Part shown: in pieces, positions 43,891 to 52,418 of the stretch
Layout: the number at the start of each line of letters is the position of its first letter
Numbering within the stretch: the first letter of the stretch is position 1
NCBI RefSeq assembly: GCF_002902285.1
Contig: NZ_PPRU01000018.1
Span: 1 to 64,000 of the forward strand
DNA length: 64,000 bases
DNA from: Staphylococcus simulans
GTDB lineage: Bacteria; Bacillota; Bacilli; Staphylococcales; Staphylococcaceae
Direction of reading: 5' to 3'
Notes under the pieces: generated by a model
The model's database searches: none
What the model saw: only the letters and a program-made list of their open reading frames with translations
Told to the model about the DNA's origin: nothing
Program-made: the position numbers and the translations under genes

Positions 43891-44646
43891 ATGAGTATTC
43901 AACATAAGCATAAACAGAATAAAGTAGATATTTTGTCTGTTCAATTTGATAACGTCACAATGGACGAGATGAAAGAAGCGGTCATGCATTTTAGAGAAAC
44001 AGATACAACTGATAACATGTTTGTTGTGACTGCAAATCCTGAAATTGTAGATTACGCATTAGATAATCGAAGTTATTATGATTTAATCAGTGAAGCAGAT
44101 TATATCATTCCAGATGGATCAGGGATTATTCAAGCAGGCAGAATATTAGGTACCCCGTTAAAAGAACGTGTGCCAGGTATCGAATTTATGGCAAAGTGTT
44201 TAGAAATTGCTGAGCGTTATCATCAGCGTGTCTTCTTATTAGGTGCATCTGAAGCTGTAGTCGCAAAAGCCAAACAAGAGCTACAACATCGATATCCTCA
44301 TGTGACTTTCGATGCACATCACGGTTATATTGATTTAAAAGATGAACAAGTGGTTCGTAAAGTAAGTAAATTTAATCCAGATTATGTTTTTGTCGGTATG
44401 GGTTATCCTAAACAAGAACAATGGATTAAACAACACCGTCATCGCCTTCAACATACATTACTGATGGGTGTCGGCGGATCCATTGAGATTTATAGCGGTA
44501 CAAAAAAGCGTGCACCTCTATTCTTCCGTAAAACGAATCTTGAATGGTTTTACCGCTTAATTACAGACTGGAAACGTATGGCAAGAATGCGCAGATTACC
44601 TAGATTTGTATCCAAAGTTTTCCGTAAACGTTTGAAGCGTAAATAA
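43891..44646 (+). CDS. tagA: N-acetylglucosaminyldiphosphoundecaprenol N-acetyl-beta-D-mannosaminyltransferase
   Basis: 251 aa, WecG/TagA family (GT26). It adds ManNAc to the lipid-linked GlcNAc, the first committed step of wall teichoic acid. Conserved text: TANPEIVDYALDN, IIPDGSGIIQAGRILG with the catalytic Asp near residue 70, GMGYPKQEQWI and a basic C-terminus (RFVSKVFRKRLKRK) that docks to the membrane. RBS TAGGAG. In S. aureus this gene lies beside tagH/tagG; here about 5.8 kb of other genes intervene. Confidence 0.94.
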   Translation: MSIQHKHKQNKVDILSVQFDNVTMDEMKEAVMHFRETDTTDNMFVVTANPEIVDYALDNRSYYDLISEADYIIPDGSGIIQAGRILGTPLKERVPGIEFMAKCLEIAERYHQRVFLLGASEAVVAKAKQELQHRYPHVTFDAHHGYIDLKDEQVVRKVSKFNPDYVFVGMGYPKQEQWIKQHRHRLQHTLLMGVGGSIEIYSGTKKRAPLFFRKTNLEWFYRLITDWKRMARMRRLPRFVSKVFRKRLKRK

Positions 44647-44656
44647 TATTTAAATG

Positions 44657-44699
44657 AGCCTTCTCTAACAATACAGGAAAGTTAGAGCAGGCTTTTTTA
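44657..44699 (+). terminator. Terminator of tagA
   Basis: 13-bp stem with one mismatch (44657-44669 with 44681-44693), TTTTTT. Confidence 0.88.
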
Positions 44700-44881
44700 T
44701 GAACAAAATATGATATCTACATAATGTGTATTGAATATTTAGAAAAATAAAGTAATATTGTATCATTCACATATGAAGTGTCTTGATAAGCATGATTGAG
44801 ACATGATTTGTGACAATCATTTCTTTAAGAGCATAAACAACAAATATCAAGAGGTGACAACATGAAAAAGGGATTCTATTA

Positions 44882-46078
44882 TTGATTTTCGATTTAGTTT
44901 CGACCTTTGGTTCGGAAATCTTTTTCTTTGCTTGTTCGTTTTATATTTTAAGAGAAACAAGCAATGGTGCATTATACGGTTTTGTTATAGGTATGATGGC
45001 TGTAGTTCAAATTGTGTTAGGTCCAATTATGGGGAACCTAGCCGATTATAAAAGTAATCGAAAGATAATCTTCATTGCGCAATTATTAAGCGTGCTATCC
45101 ATCACTGTGTTTTTAGTGGGGTATCAAAATCATTTATGGGCACTGGTTATTTTAATGATGATGCTTACTGCGACTGATGTGCCAGTAGGTTTAATCATTG
45201 AATCTAATTTAGCGAAGATAACAGGGGAGCAATTAGAGCGCTTTGTGTCTTTAAGGAATATTGTAATTATGGCCACATCATTCTTAGCGCCAGTAATCGG
45301 CGGTATTGTGGTAGGATTCCTTTCTATTGAACAAATGGGATATGTGATTTTAGTGACTGAATCACTCGCCATGTTGACGATAGCATTTATACCTTTAAAC
45401 AGACATGTGGAAAAAGAGAACCAAGCTTTCATCAATAATTTCAAAAAAGGTTTTCACTACATATGGGCTAAAAAGGATTTAGCGACGATGGTGGTTTATT
45501 TGGCAGTGATTAATATTATTTTGTATGCGATACCGATTGGCATTTCAATATTAGCCATTCAAAAGATGCATGTATCTTCAAGTGCATTTGGATGGATAGA
45601 GGCTTCTTTAACAATCAGCATGGCGTTAGGCAGTATCATTCTTGCGATTTTCCCGCCTAAACAAAATTTACGTTTATATTTAATTGGATCGAGCTACACG
45701 ATTGCGATGATTTTCTTTGCGTTGGCATTGATTACGATGATGGCAATGGGAAATTTAGCTGGGGTGTTAGCGTTAATTGGCGTTTATATTGTATTAGGTT
45801 TCAGCGCACAATACAGTAATATTCCACTTCAAATCTACTTCCAAAAACGTATCGAGGAAAGTTATAAAGCAAGGGTCTTCTCTGTCAGCTTTGCGCTCAG
45901 TCAATTCACCAAACCTTTAAGTATTATGTTCTTCAGCTTTATTCTTGGTTTCAATTACACGCTTGTATTTCTGATTACAGGATTAGTTTTCGTCATGATA
46001 GTAGTTGCATTTACTAAAATTGTGCCAAAAGATGTGTTTGATAACGGCATCAACATGCCATCAAAAGAAGGGGTATAA
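44882..46078 (+). CDS. MFS transporter with apparent frameshift at the start codon
   Basis: 398 aa of open frame from TTG 44882, about 12 membrane helices, typical of drug-efflux MFS proteins ([15 protein letters not shown] loop after helix 2). The ribosome site GAGGTGAC and ATG 44862 lie upstream in a different frame: from that ATG a TGA is met after seven codons. Inserting one base in the AAAAAGGG run just after the ATG would restore a natural [14 protein letters not shown] start. So the gene may be disrupted, phase-variable, or carry a sequencing error; TTG 44882 has no ribosome site of its own. Confidence 0.75.
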   Translation: MIFDLVSTFGSEIFFFACSFYILRETSNGALYGFVIGMMAVVQIVLGPIMGNLADYKSNRKIIFIAQLLSVLSITVFLVGYQNHLWALVILMMMLTATDVPVGLIIESNLAKITGEQLERFVSLRNIVIMATSFLAPVIGGIVVGFLSIEQMGYVILVTESLAMLTIAFIPLNRHVEKENQAFINNFKKGFHYIWAKKDLATMVVYLAVINIILYAIPIGISILAIQKMHVSSSAFGWIEASLTISMALGSIILAIFPPKQNLRLYLIGSSYTIAMIFFALALITMMAMGNLAGVLALIGVYIVLGFSAQYSNIPLQIYFQKRIEESYKARVFSVSFALSQFTKPLSIMFFSFILGFNYTLVFLITGLVFVMIVVAFTKIVPKDVFDNGINMPSKEGV

Positions 46079-46110
46079 TAGAAATAAATACAAGCAGAGG
46101 AGTGACATGC

Positions 46111-46461
46111 GTGGCAAGACATAAAATTTATGATATGGCATTCGCAAGTGTTTATCCGCATTATGTGACAAAGGTTGAGAAAAAAGGGCGTACAAAAGAT
46201 GAATTGCATGAAGTAATCACTTGGTTAACAGGATATGATGAAGCAGGTTTACAACAAGTATTAGATGAGCGAGTACCGTTTGAAGATTTCTTTGCGCAAG
46301 CACCTGACTTAAATCCGAACCGCAAGTTAATTACGGGTGTCATTTGCGGCATTCGTGTTGAAAACATTGAAGCACCTTTAATGCAGGAAATTCGCTATTT
46401 AGATAAGATCGTAGATGAGCTCGCAAAAGGTAAGCCATTAAATAAAATAATGAGGAAATGA
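46111..46461 (+). CDS. DUF2200 family protein
   Basis: 116 aa. GTG 46111 ([11 protein letters not shown]) lies 9 nt after GAGGAG; an in-frame GTG at 46102 abuts that site. The family signature [29 protein letters not shown] and [12 protein letters not shown] is clear, as is [18 protein letters not shown]2200 has a DUF1801-like neighbourhood in many genomes but no known activity. It follows the MFS gene by 32 nt and may share its transcript. Confidence 0.85.
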   Translation: MARHKIYDMAFASVYPHYVTKVEKKGRTKDELHEVITWLTGYDEAGLQQVLDERVPFEDFFAQAPDLNPNRKLITGVICGIRVENIEAPLMQEIRYLDKIVDELAKGKPLNKIMRK

Positions 46462-46517
46462 TTTAAAGAATAAAACGTTTTCAAGTTTTACAAAATGATG
46501 AACTTATAAAAAATATA

Positions 46518-46546
46518 TTGCAGAATCGTAATCGTTACGATACAAT
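46518..46546 (+). promoter_or_regulatory. thrS promoter overlapped by a near-consensus Zur box
   Basis: TTGCAG (46518-46523), 17-bp spacer, TACAAT (46541-46546). The spacer holds TCGTAATCGTTACGA (46526-46540), which differs from the Bacillus-type Zur consensus TCGTAATNATTACGA at one position, with extra agreement (AA before, T after) outside the core. A repressor bound here would block RNA polymerase. No other gene start is near, so the target is the T-box/thrS transcript. Confidence 0.72.
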
Positions 46547-46559
46547 GTACTTAATTTAA

Positions 46560-46848
46560 AAACGGATTCGATGAAAAAGATATGAAATACAAGATTTAAG
46601 TCAGAGATAGAAAGTCAGCGGCTGGAAGCTTTCTAATTACTTAAACTGTGTTTTACTCCTTTTGAGATGTATGTGAAAGCATACCGACTAATGGCATGTT
46701 ACGCCATTCTAATGAGGAAGCAAGTTGAGACTTCTAGGAGAGCAACTCCAATTGAAGTCTTGTTTAATGACTTGTTTCGAATGTGGGTGGTACCACGAGC
46801 ATAAACTGCACTCGTCCCTGTTATCAGAGGATAAGTGCAGTTTTTTAT
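46560..46848 (+). promoter_or_regulatory. T-box riboswitch leader of thrS with terminator
   Basis: Leader of nearly 300 nt. The conserved T-box sequence GGGTGGTACCACG is at 46785-46797, followed by a terminator stem (AACTGCACT 46804-46812 with AGTGCAGTT 46834-46842) and TTTTTT. Stem I has TTTAAGT pairing with ACTTAAA and a distal AGCGGCTGG segment; ACT at 46655-46657 is the best threonine specifier candidate, though not certain. Uncharged tRNA-Thr would favour the antiterminator and allow thrS transcription. Confidence 0.9.
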
Positions 46849-46888
46849 TGAATAAAACTAACAATTAGAATTTAAGGAGGCAATAGTT

Positions 46889-48796
46889 ATGGCAGAACAA
46901 GTTATCGTTACTTTACCAGATCAACGCAAATTGGAGGTGGCACAAGGCACAACACTTTACCAAGTTGCGCAACAAATCGGCAGCTCATTTGCGAAAAAAG
47001 TTGCGGTTGCGAATGTGGACGGCACATTATATGGTTTGAACGAATACATCGGAGAAGATTGCCAAGTTGAATTCTTGACATATGAAGATGAAAAAGGATT
47101 AGAAGCCATTCGTTATACTTTAGGTTATTTAGCAGGAGAAGTGCTTGAAAAACATGGCGCAAAAGTCGCTGGATTCGGTGTAAATAAAGAACAATTCTTT
47201 GTGGACTTCAAACCTGAAGTAAACTTAAAAGCAGCGGATTTAGAAAAAGTTTCTAAAGATATCCAAAAAGCAGTAAGCGCAAATCATCCTATTGAAATCC
47301 GTGAATTATCTAAATTAAATGCATTAGATCAATTTAATGAAAATGCTTTTATGCAACATCATATTGAACAAGCCTCAGAACCTGTGAAAGTTGCGGTTCA
47401 TGGAGACTATGCAGCAGTCATCGACCAACCTTTAGTGCATAATTTATCTAAAGTGAAAAACTTCAGTTTGCAAGCCGTATCTGCGACTAACTGGTTAAGA
47501 GATGTGAACAACGAAGCATTACAACGTGTTTCTGGTTTCGCGTTCGCAGATGCGAAAGCCTTAGAAGACCATCAAGCGTTTATTGATAAATATGAACAAG
47601 TGAACCATCGTCGTTTAGGTAAAGAATTAGATATCTTCTCATTCTCAGAATTTGCACCAGGTATGCCATTCTATGCGCATAACGGCCAAGTGATTCGTTT
47701 GGAATTACAAAATATGTTGAGACAATTACAGTTTGAAGCGGATTATGAAGAAGTCTATACTCCATTTATCATGGATGAAACTTTATGGAAAAACAGTGGT
47801 CACTGGGATCACTACCAAGACAATATGTACTTCACTGAAGTAGATGAACAAACTTATGCATTAAAACCAATGAACTGTCCTGGACATATGTTGATTTACA
47901 AAAATCATTTACATTCATATCGTGACTTGCCAATTCGTATGGCTGAATTCGGTCAAGTCCACCGTCATGAATTAAGCGGTTCTTTAAATGGTTTATTCCG
48001 TGTAAGAACATTCAACCAAGATGATGCACATATCTTTGTACGTCGTGACCAAATCGAATCAGAAATCTTAGATGTCTTAGGTTTGATTCATAAAGTTTAT
48101 AGTGTCTTCGGCTTCGATTACAGTATTGAACTTTCTACTCGTCCAGATGACTTTATGGGTGAAATCGAACTTTGGGATTTCGCTGAACAATCATTAGAAA
48201 ATGTATTGAATCAACATGGTTTTGAATATACAGTCAATGAAAAAGACGGCGCGTTCTATGGTCCTAAAATTGATATCCATATCAAAGATGCATTAGGACG
48301 TAGTCACCAATGCGGTACTGTACAACTAGATTTCCAAATGCCTGAAAAATTCGATTTAACTTTCGTTAATAAAGACGGAGAAAAAGAACGTCCAGTGGTT
48401 ATCCACCGTGCAATTTACGGTTCAAGCGATCGTTTCATCGGTATCTTACTTGAACACTTTGGCGGAAACTTACCATTATGGTTAGCACCTGTACAATTAG
48501 AAGTGATTCCTGTTAATGCAGACTTGCATTTAGATGCGGTAAAAGACTTGAAACGTCAATTGAAAGCTGAAGGCTTCAGAGTAGATCTAGATCTTTCAGA
48601 CGAAAAAATGGGTTATAAAATCCGTCAAGCACACTTAAGAAAAGTACCATATACACTTGTTGTGGGAGATAACGAAGTAGAAAATGGTACAGTTGCGGTA
48701 AGAAAACGCGGTGCTTCTGAAGAAACTAGCGTAGATGTGAAAGACTTCATCGAACAATTGAAAGTAGAAAGAGATGTTTTAAACTCAGTAGAGTAA
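46889..48796 (+). CDS. thrS: Divergent threonyl-tRNA synthetase with degenerate editing site
   Basis: 635 aa, ATG after AAGGAGG. TGS domain (residues 1-62), N2 editing domain (about 63-225), class II catalytic core and anticodon domain. Zinc ligands are kept: C330 in MNCPGH, H381 in DDAHIF and H506 in VIHRAIYGS. Editing residues are not: the canonical HxxxH is Y76/Y80 (IRYTLGYL) and the later CxxxH is I178/L182. It differs widely from the S. aureus housekeeping ThrRS I remember, so it is probably a second, auxiliary enzyme. The Zur-box promoter and T-box imply induction on zinc and threonine shortage. Confidence 0.9.
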   Translation: MAEQVIVTLPDQRKLEVAQGTTLYQVAQQIGSSFAKKVAVANVDGTLYGLNEYIGEDCQVEFLTYEDEKGLEAIRYTLGYLAGEVLEKHGAKVAGFGVNKEQFFVDFKPEVNLKAADLEKVSKDIQKAVSANHPIEIRELSKLNALDQFNENAFMQHHIEQASEPVKVAVHGDYAAVIDQPLVHNLSKVKNFSLQAVSATNWLRDVNNEALQRVSGFAFADAKALEDHQAFIDKYEQVNHRRLGKELDIFSFSEFAPGMPFYAHNGQVIRLELQNMLRQLQFEADYEEVYTPFIMDETLWKNSGHWDHYQDNMYFTEVDEQTYALKPMNCPGHMLIYKNHLHSYRDLPIRMAEFGQVHRHELSGSLNGLFRVRTFNQDDAHIFVRRDQIESEILDVLGLIHKVYSVFGFDYSIELSTRPDDFMGEIELWDFAEQSLENVLNQHGFEYTVNEKDGAFYGPKIDIHIKDALGRSHQCGTVQLDFQMPEKFDLTFVNKDGEKERPVVIHRAIYGSSDRFIGILLEHFGGNLPLWLAPVQLEVIPVNADLHLDAVKDLKRQLKAEGFRVDLDLSDEKMGYKIRQAHLRKVPYTLVVGDNEVENGTVAVRKRGASEETSVDVKDFIEQLKVERDVLNSVE

Positions 48797-48825
48797 GTTT
48801 AAAACGATAATTGAATATAAAAAAT

Positions 48826-48863
48826 ACGCATTGCAGTAGAAAGGGTAGCTGCAATGCGTTTTA
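48826..48863 (+). terminator. Terminator of thrS
   Basis: Perfect 11-bp stem ACGCATTGCAG/CTGCAATGCGT followed by TTTAT. Confidence 0.85.
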
Positions 48864-48879
48864 TTTTTAAGGGTTATTA

Positions 48880-49600
48880 TTTTATAGTTTCATGTGTTTC
48901 AATTAAGTAGTTGAGGGAGCTTAATTGAACACAGGTTTTTTGACATTTTTATTAATGAGGGTAGGATTCAGAATGCAGGGCTAATCACGTTCTGAATCGT
49001 CGTGTGATTTTCAAGATTGAGTTTAAACATTTTGTTTGGGCTCATTTCCATATAACAGGTGTGCGTTTGATCGATGATTATCATTCAGAGCGACTTAAAC
49101 TCTGTTTTATTTGAGTAAGGGTTGTGTTGTAAGTTTGAAATAGTAACGTGAAGCATAAGAAAGTTGAGGGCACTGCTGGTGGTGATGAATTGTGGGAATT
49201 CAATCAGCAGAATATATGCATTGTTACCTTATTTCAATACTTAGCGCGTTTTAAATTTTAACGCAGATTTATTTTAACCATCAATTGCTGTTATAGGCAT
49301 ACTGATTACTATTTGGCACTTAATTTGAACTTACCGGTTGTTGTTAGGGTTATTGTGTAGCTATGACAGCATCTTGCAATGTTTATGATTAGCTTTTTCA
49401 ATCAAACATTATAAAACAGGAGGTTGCAAGAGAATTGCTGTTGTATCAGCTTTGTGCGTATAGAATGGGCTGTTTTCTTATACGTAAAGCACATTGTTAT
49501 AATTGGGCTGGTTTCAATAGACTACTATAGTGGTGAGTGTAGCGTATTGAAAATTTTTATAGAAATGAATGGTTGTTTAATAAGGTAAGTTCAATTTAAT
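48880..49600. other. Gene-poor, G+T-biased stretch with many hairpins
   Basis: About 720 bp without a convincing gene. On the plus strand it is rich in G and T and holds a row of stems: 48893-48907 with 48920-48933; 48965-48973 with 48990-48998; 49019-49025 with 49096-49102; 49136-49147 with 49223-49236 enclosing 49173-49178 with 49205-49210; 49246-49264; 49373-49384 with 49404-49430; 49514-49519 with 49545-49550. It may be a structured RNA or decayed DNA. A 31-codon TTG frame near 49435 follows AGGAGG but looks unlike a protein. Confidence 0.45.
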
Positions 49601-49617
49601 GTTATAGGGAAATAAAA

Positions 49618-49669
49618 AAACTCGCTCCTGTTTACATGCATCACCTCCTTGAAAAGTCTTTACGAGTTT
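49618..49669 (-). terminator. Terminator whose loop holds a strong ribosome site and AUG-UAA
   Basis: Minus-strand AAACTCG (49669-49663) pairs with CGAGTTT (49624-49618) and a T run follows. The 38-nt loop contains AAGGAGGTGA and, 6 nt on, ATG directly followed by TAA (49637-49632). A competing helix pairs 49689-49682 with 49635-49628. Confidence 0.6.
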
Positions 49670-49724
49670 CAAAGTAGGTTAGTAAACAGCACCGAGTACC
49701 TTACACCAATCCTAATATATTCTA

Positions 49725-50123
49725 TTACGATTCAATATTGCGATCGAACACGAATATTGAAATGACTTCATCATCTTCTAAATTAACATCTGTAAATAGT
49801 TTTACAAATTTCGCACCTACCAATTCTTCCATTTCTGTAGGTGGATGTTGGTTGTAAAGTTGTTTAATTTCTTCTGTACGTCCAAATTTAAGCATTCTTT
49901 CGAATTCCTTACTTTGAGTATTACGCAAATAGAAGTTTTCAACTTTACTTAGGCTTCCTATCATATGGGCAACCGCCCAGTTATCTTTGAAAAACACTTT
50001 GATTTGTTCGGGACCTTTACCGATGTGTTCTTTACGATACGCACGGACAAGGTTCGCAAATGCTTGTGTCTTATTTTGTTTAGCTATATCAATCACCTGC
50101 TTACTTGAGAAATGATATGACAT
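49725..50123 (-). CDS. DUF2294 (YbcI-like) protein
   Basis: 132 aa. It fits the DUF2294 pattern: YRKEHIGKGPEQIKVFFKDNWAVAHMIGSLSKVE near residue 29, then ELVGAKFVKLFTDVNLEDDEVISIFVFD at the end. Bacillus YbcI belongs to this family; activity is unknown though some members sit with bicarbonate transporters. ATG 50123 has no good ribosome site, so the start is uncertain (GTG 50096 is possible but also weak). It is flanked on both sides by unusual pseudoknot-like repeats. Confidence 0.75.
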   Translation of the reverse strand: MSYHFSSKQVIDIAKQNKTQAFANLVRAYRKEHIGKGPEQIKVFFKDNWAVAHMIGSLSKVENFYLRNTQSKEFERMLKFGRTEEIKQLYNQHPPTEMEELVGAKFVKLFTDVNLEDDEVISIFVFDRNIES

Positions 50124-50411
50124 ATTGAAGTTCAGGCTGATTAGATTTCAATATTTTGATACACCTTCACTTTAAAGAAAATGAAGTGTGCAGCAAGACT
50201 ATTGAAATGATTACTTGTATCAAAATGTCATTGTATGAGAGCATCCGACATTAATCAAGTGTGCAATATTATTTTGCCTGTTGTTAATACACTTGTACTT
50301 AATGATAATACTTTTTTTCTTTGATTTAAAGAGGTTTGCTTAAAGTTTTTTAAGTAAAAAGATTCAGAAATATCAACATCGCTTTAAAAGAGTGAAGTAG
50401 AAGAGGAAAAG
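50124..50411. other. Leader of the DUF2294 gene with crossing inverted repeats
   Basis: ATTTCAATA (50145-50153) pairs with TATTGAAAT (50200-50208), and TTTTGATACA (50154-50163) with TGTATCAAAA (50216-50225). The two helices cross, so they form a pseudoknot or are alternatives. The rest, up to the tagH terminator, is AT-rich with no gene. Confidence 0.45.
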
Positions 50412-50430
50412 AAAAAGCAGTTTATACTGC
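50412..50430 (-). terminator. Short terminator of tagH
   Basis: Minus-strand GCAGT/ACTGC hairpin with a 4-nt loop followed by five T. Confidence 0.65.
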
Positions 50431-50454
50431 GATTTCTTTTACAGCTTCAATTGT

Positions 50455-51267
<813 letters not shown>

Positions 51268-51540
51268 TTAACCTCTATTTACTCTATTATAGTACATATT
51301 GCGATGCCGAGCGGTCAAAACGCATATGAATTCTTCAACGCTATAAATTTTACCATTTCTTGAAGAATTGGTCATTATTTTCGTCGTTAAAGTCATTTCT
51401 TTGCCATTAGTAATGAAAATTATTCCATTCTATATTATAATTACGTATAATGTTAAGATGGATATATTTCAAGCATAGAGAAAAAATTACATAAGCATAT
51501 GTAATGAAATGCGCAAATCGTTTGAAAGCGTGGTTTGAAC

Positions 51541-52344
51541 ATGGGAGCATTAATAACTGTTCTGAAAGAACATATTAAAGGATTTTATTTGATCCACAGG
51601 TTAGCACAATTTGAGTTGAAAATTGCTAACCATAATAACTACTTAGGTATGGCGTGGGAGTTAATTAACCCGCTTATCCAAATTTTAGTCTACTGGTTCG
51701 TGTTCGGATTCGGGATTCGTACAAACGCACCGGTTGATGGGATACCCTTCATCTTCTGGATGCTTGTCGGTATCAGTATGTGGTTCTTTATCAACCAAGG
51801 AATATTAGATGGGACACGCTCGATTGTATCGAAATATAATCAAGTGGCGAAAATGAATTTCCCGTTATCGATTATTCCGACGTATACCGTAACTGCAAAA
51901 TTATATGGACATTTAGCATTACTCGGGATTATTATTATTTTCTGTATCGCTTCAGGTATTTATCCGACGATACATATTATTCAGTTATTCTTATACGTAC
52001 CATTTGCGTACATTGCTACAAGTGCTGTCGCAATCTTAACTTCGACTCTAGGTGTATTAATTCGTGATACACAAATGATGATGCAAGCGTTAATGCGTGT
52101 ATTATTCTATGCATCACCAATTTTATGGGTCGCTAAGCCAGGTTCGATTGTACAAAAGATTCTGATGTTGAATCCGATTTATTTCATCGCAGAATCATAC
52201 CGTGCAGCAGTACTGTATCATAACTGGTATTTTATTGATCATTGGCAATTAGCACTTTACAACGTATTTATTGTCGTATTTATATTCTTTGTAGGTTCGA
52301 TTCTGCACATGCGCTACAGAGATCAATTTGCAGACTTTATGTAA
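51541..52344 (+). CDS. tagG: Teichoic acid export ABC transporter permease
   Basis: 267 aa with six membrane helices, ABC-2 type. The start ATG 51541 (MGALITVLKEH) aligns with S. aureus TagG; a TTG two codons earlier is possible and the ribosome site is weak. Conserved: ANHNNYLGMAWELINPLIQI, MLVGISMWFFINQGI and the C-terminal HMRYRDQFADFM. Partner of TagH; target of the inhibitor targocil in S. aureus. Its own terminator separates it from tagB. Confidence 0.95.
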   Translation: MGALITVLKEHIKGFYLIHRLAQFELKIANHNNYLGMAWELINPLIQILVYWFVFGFGIRTNAPVDGIPFIFWMLVGISMWFFINQGILDGTRSIVSKYNQVAKMNFPLSIIPTYTVTAKLYGHLALLGIIIIFCIASGIYPTIHIIQLFLYVPFAYIATSAVAILTSTLGVLIRDTQMMMQALMRVLFYASPILWVAKPGSIVQKILMLNPIYFIAESYRAAVLYHNWYFIDHWQLALYNVFIVVFIFFVGSILHMRYRDQFADFM

Positions 52345-52358
52345 GATTATTTAAGAGT

Positions 52359-52397
52359 AAACTCCAAGCATGTTTTAGCGTGTTTGGAGTTTTTTTA
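52359..52397 (+). terminator. Terminator of tagG
   Basis: 14-bp stem with two G-U pairs (52359-52372 with 52379-52392), then TTTTT. Confidence 0.88.
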
Positions 52398-52418
52398 AAA
52401 TAAGCAGAGGTGAAAAAC

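Noticed and set aside
46471-46483. TAAAACGTTTTCA as a CcpA cre site before thrS
   Set aside because: Lacks the conserved TG at the edge and lies upstream of the promoter by about 40 bp; too weak to call.
49435-49532. 31-codon TTG frame after AGGAGG on the plus strand
   Set aside because: Composition unlike a protein, and the ribosome-like site is part of a stable hairpin arm (49424-49430).
49641-49650. 16S rRNA 3'-end fragment (TCACCTCCTT on plus)
   Set aside because: Similarity is limited to the anti-Shine-Dalgarno core; read on minus it is simply a strong ribosome site, with no further 16S sequence.
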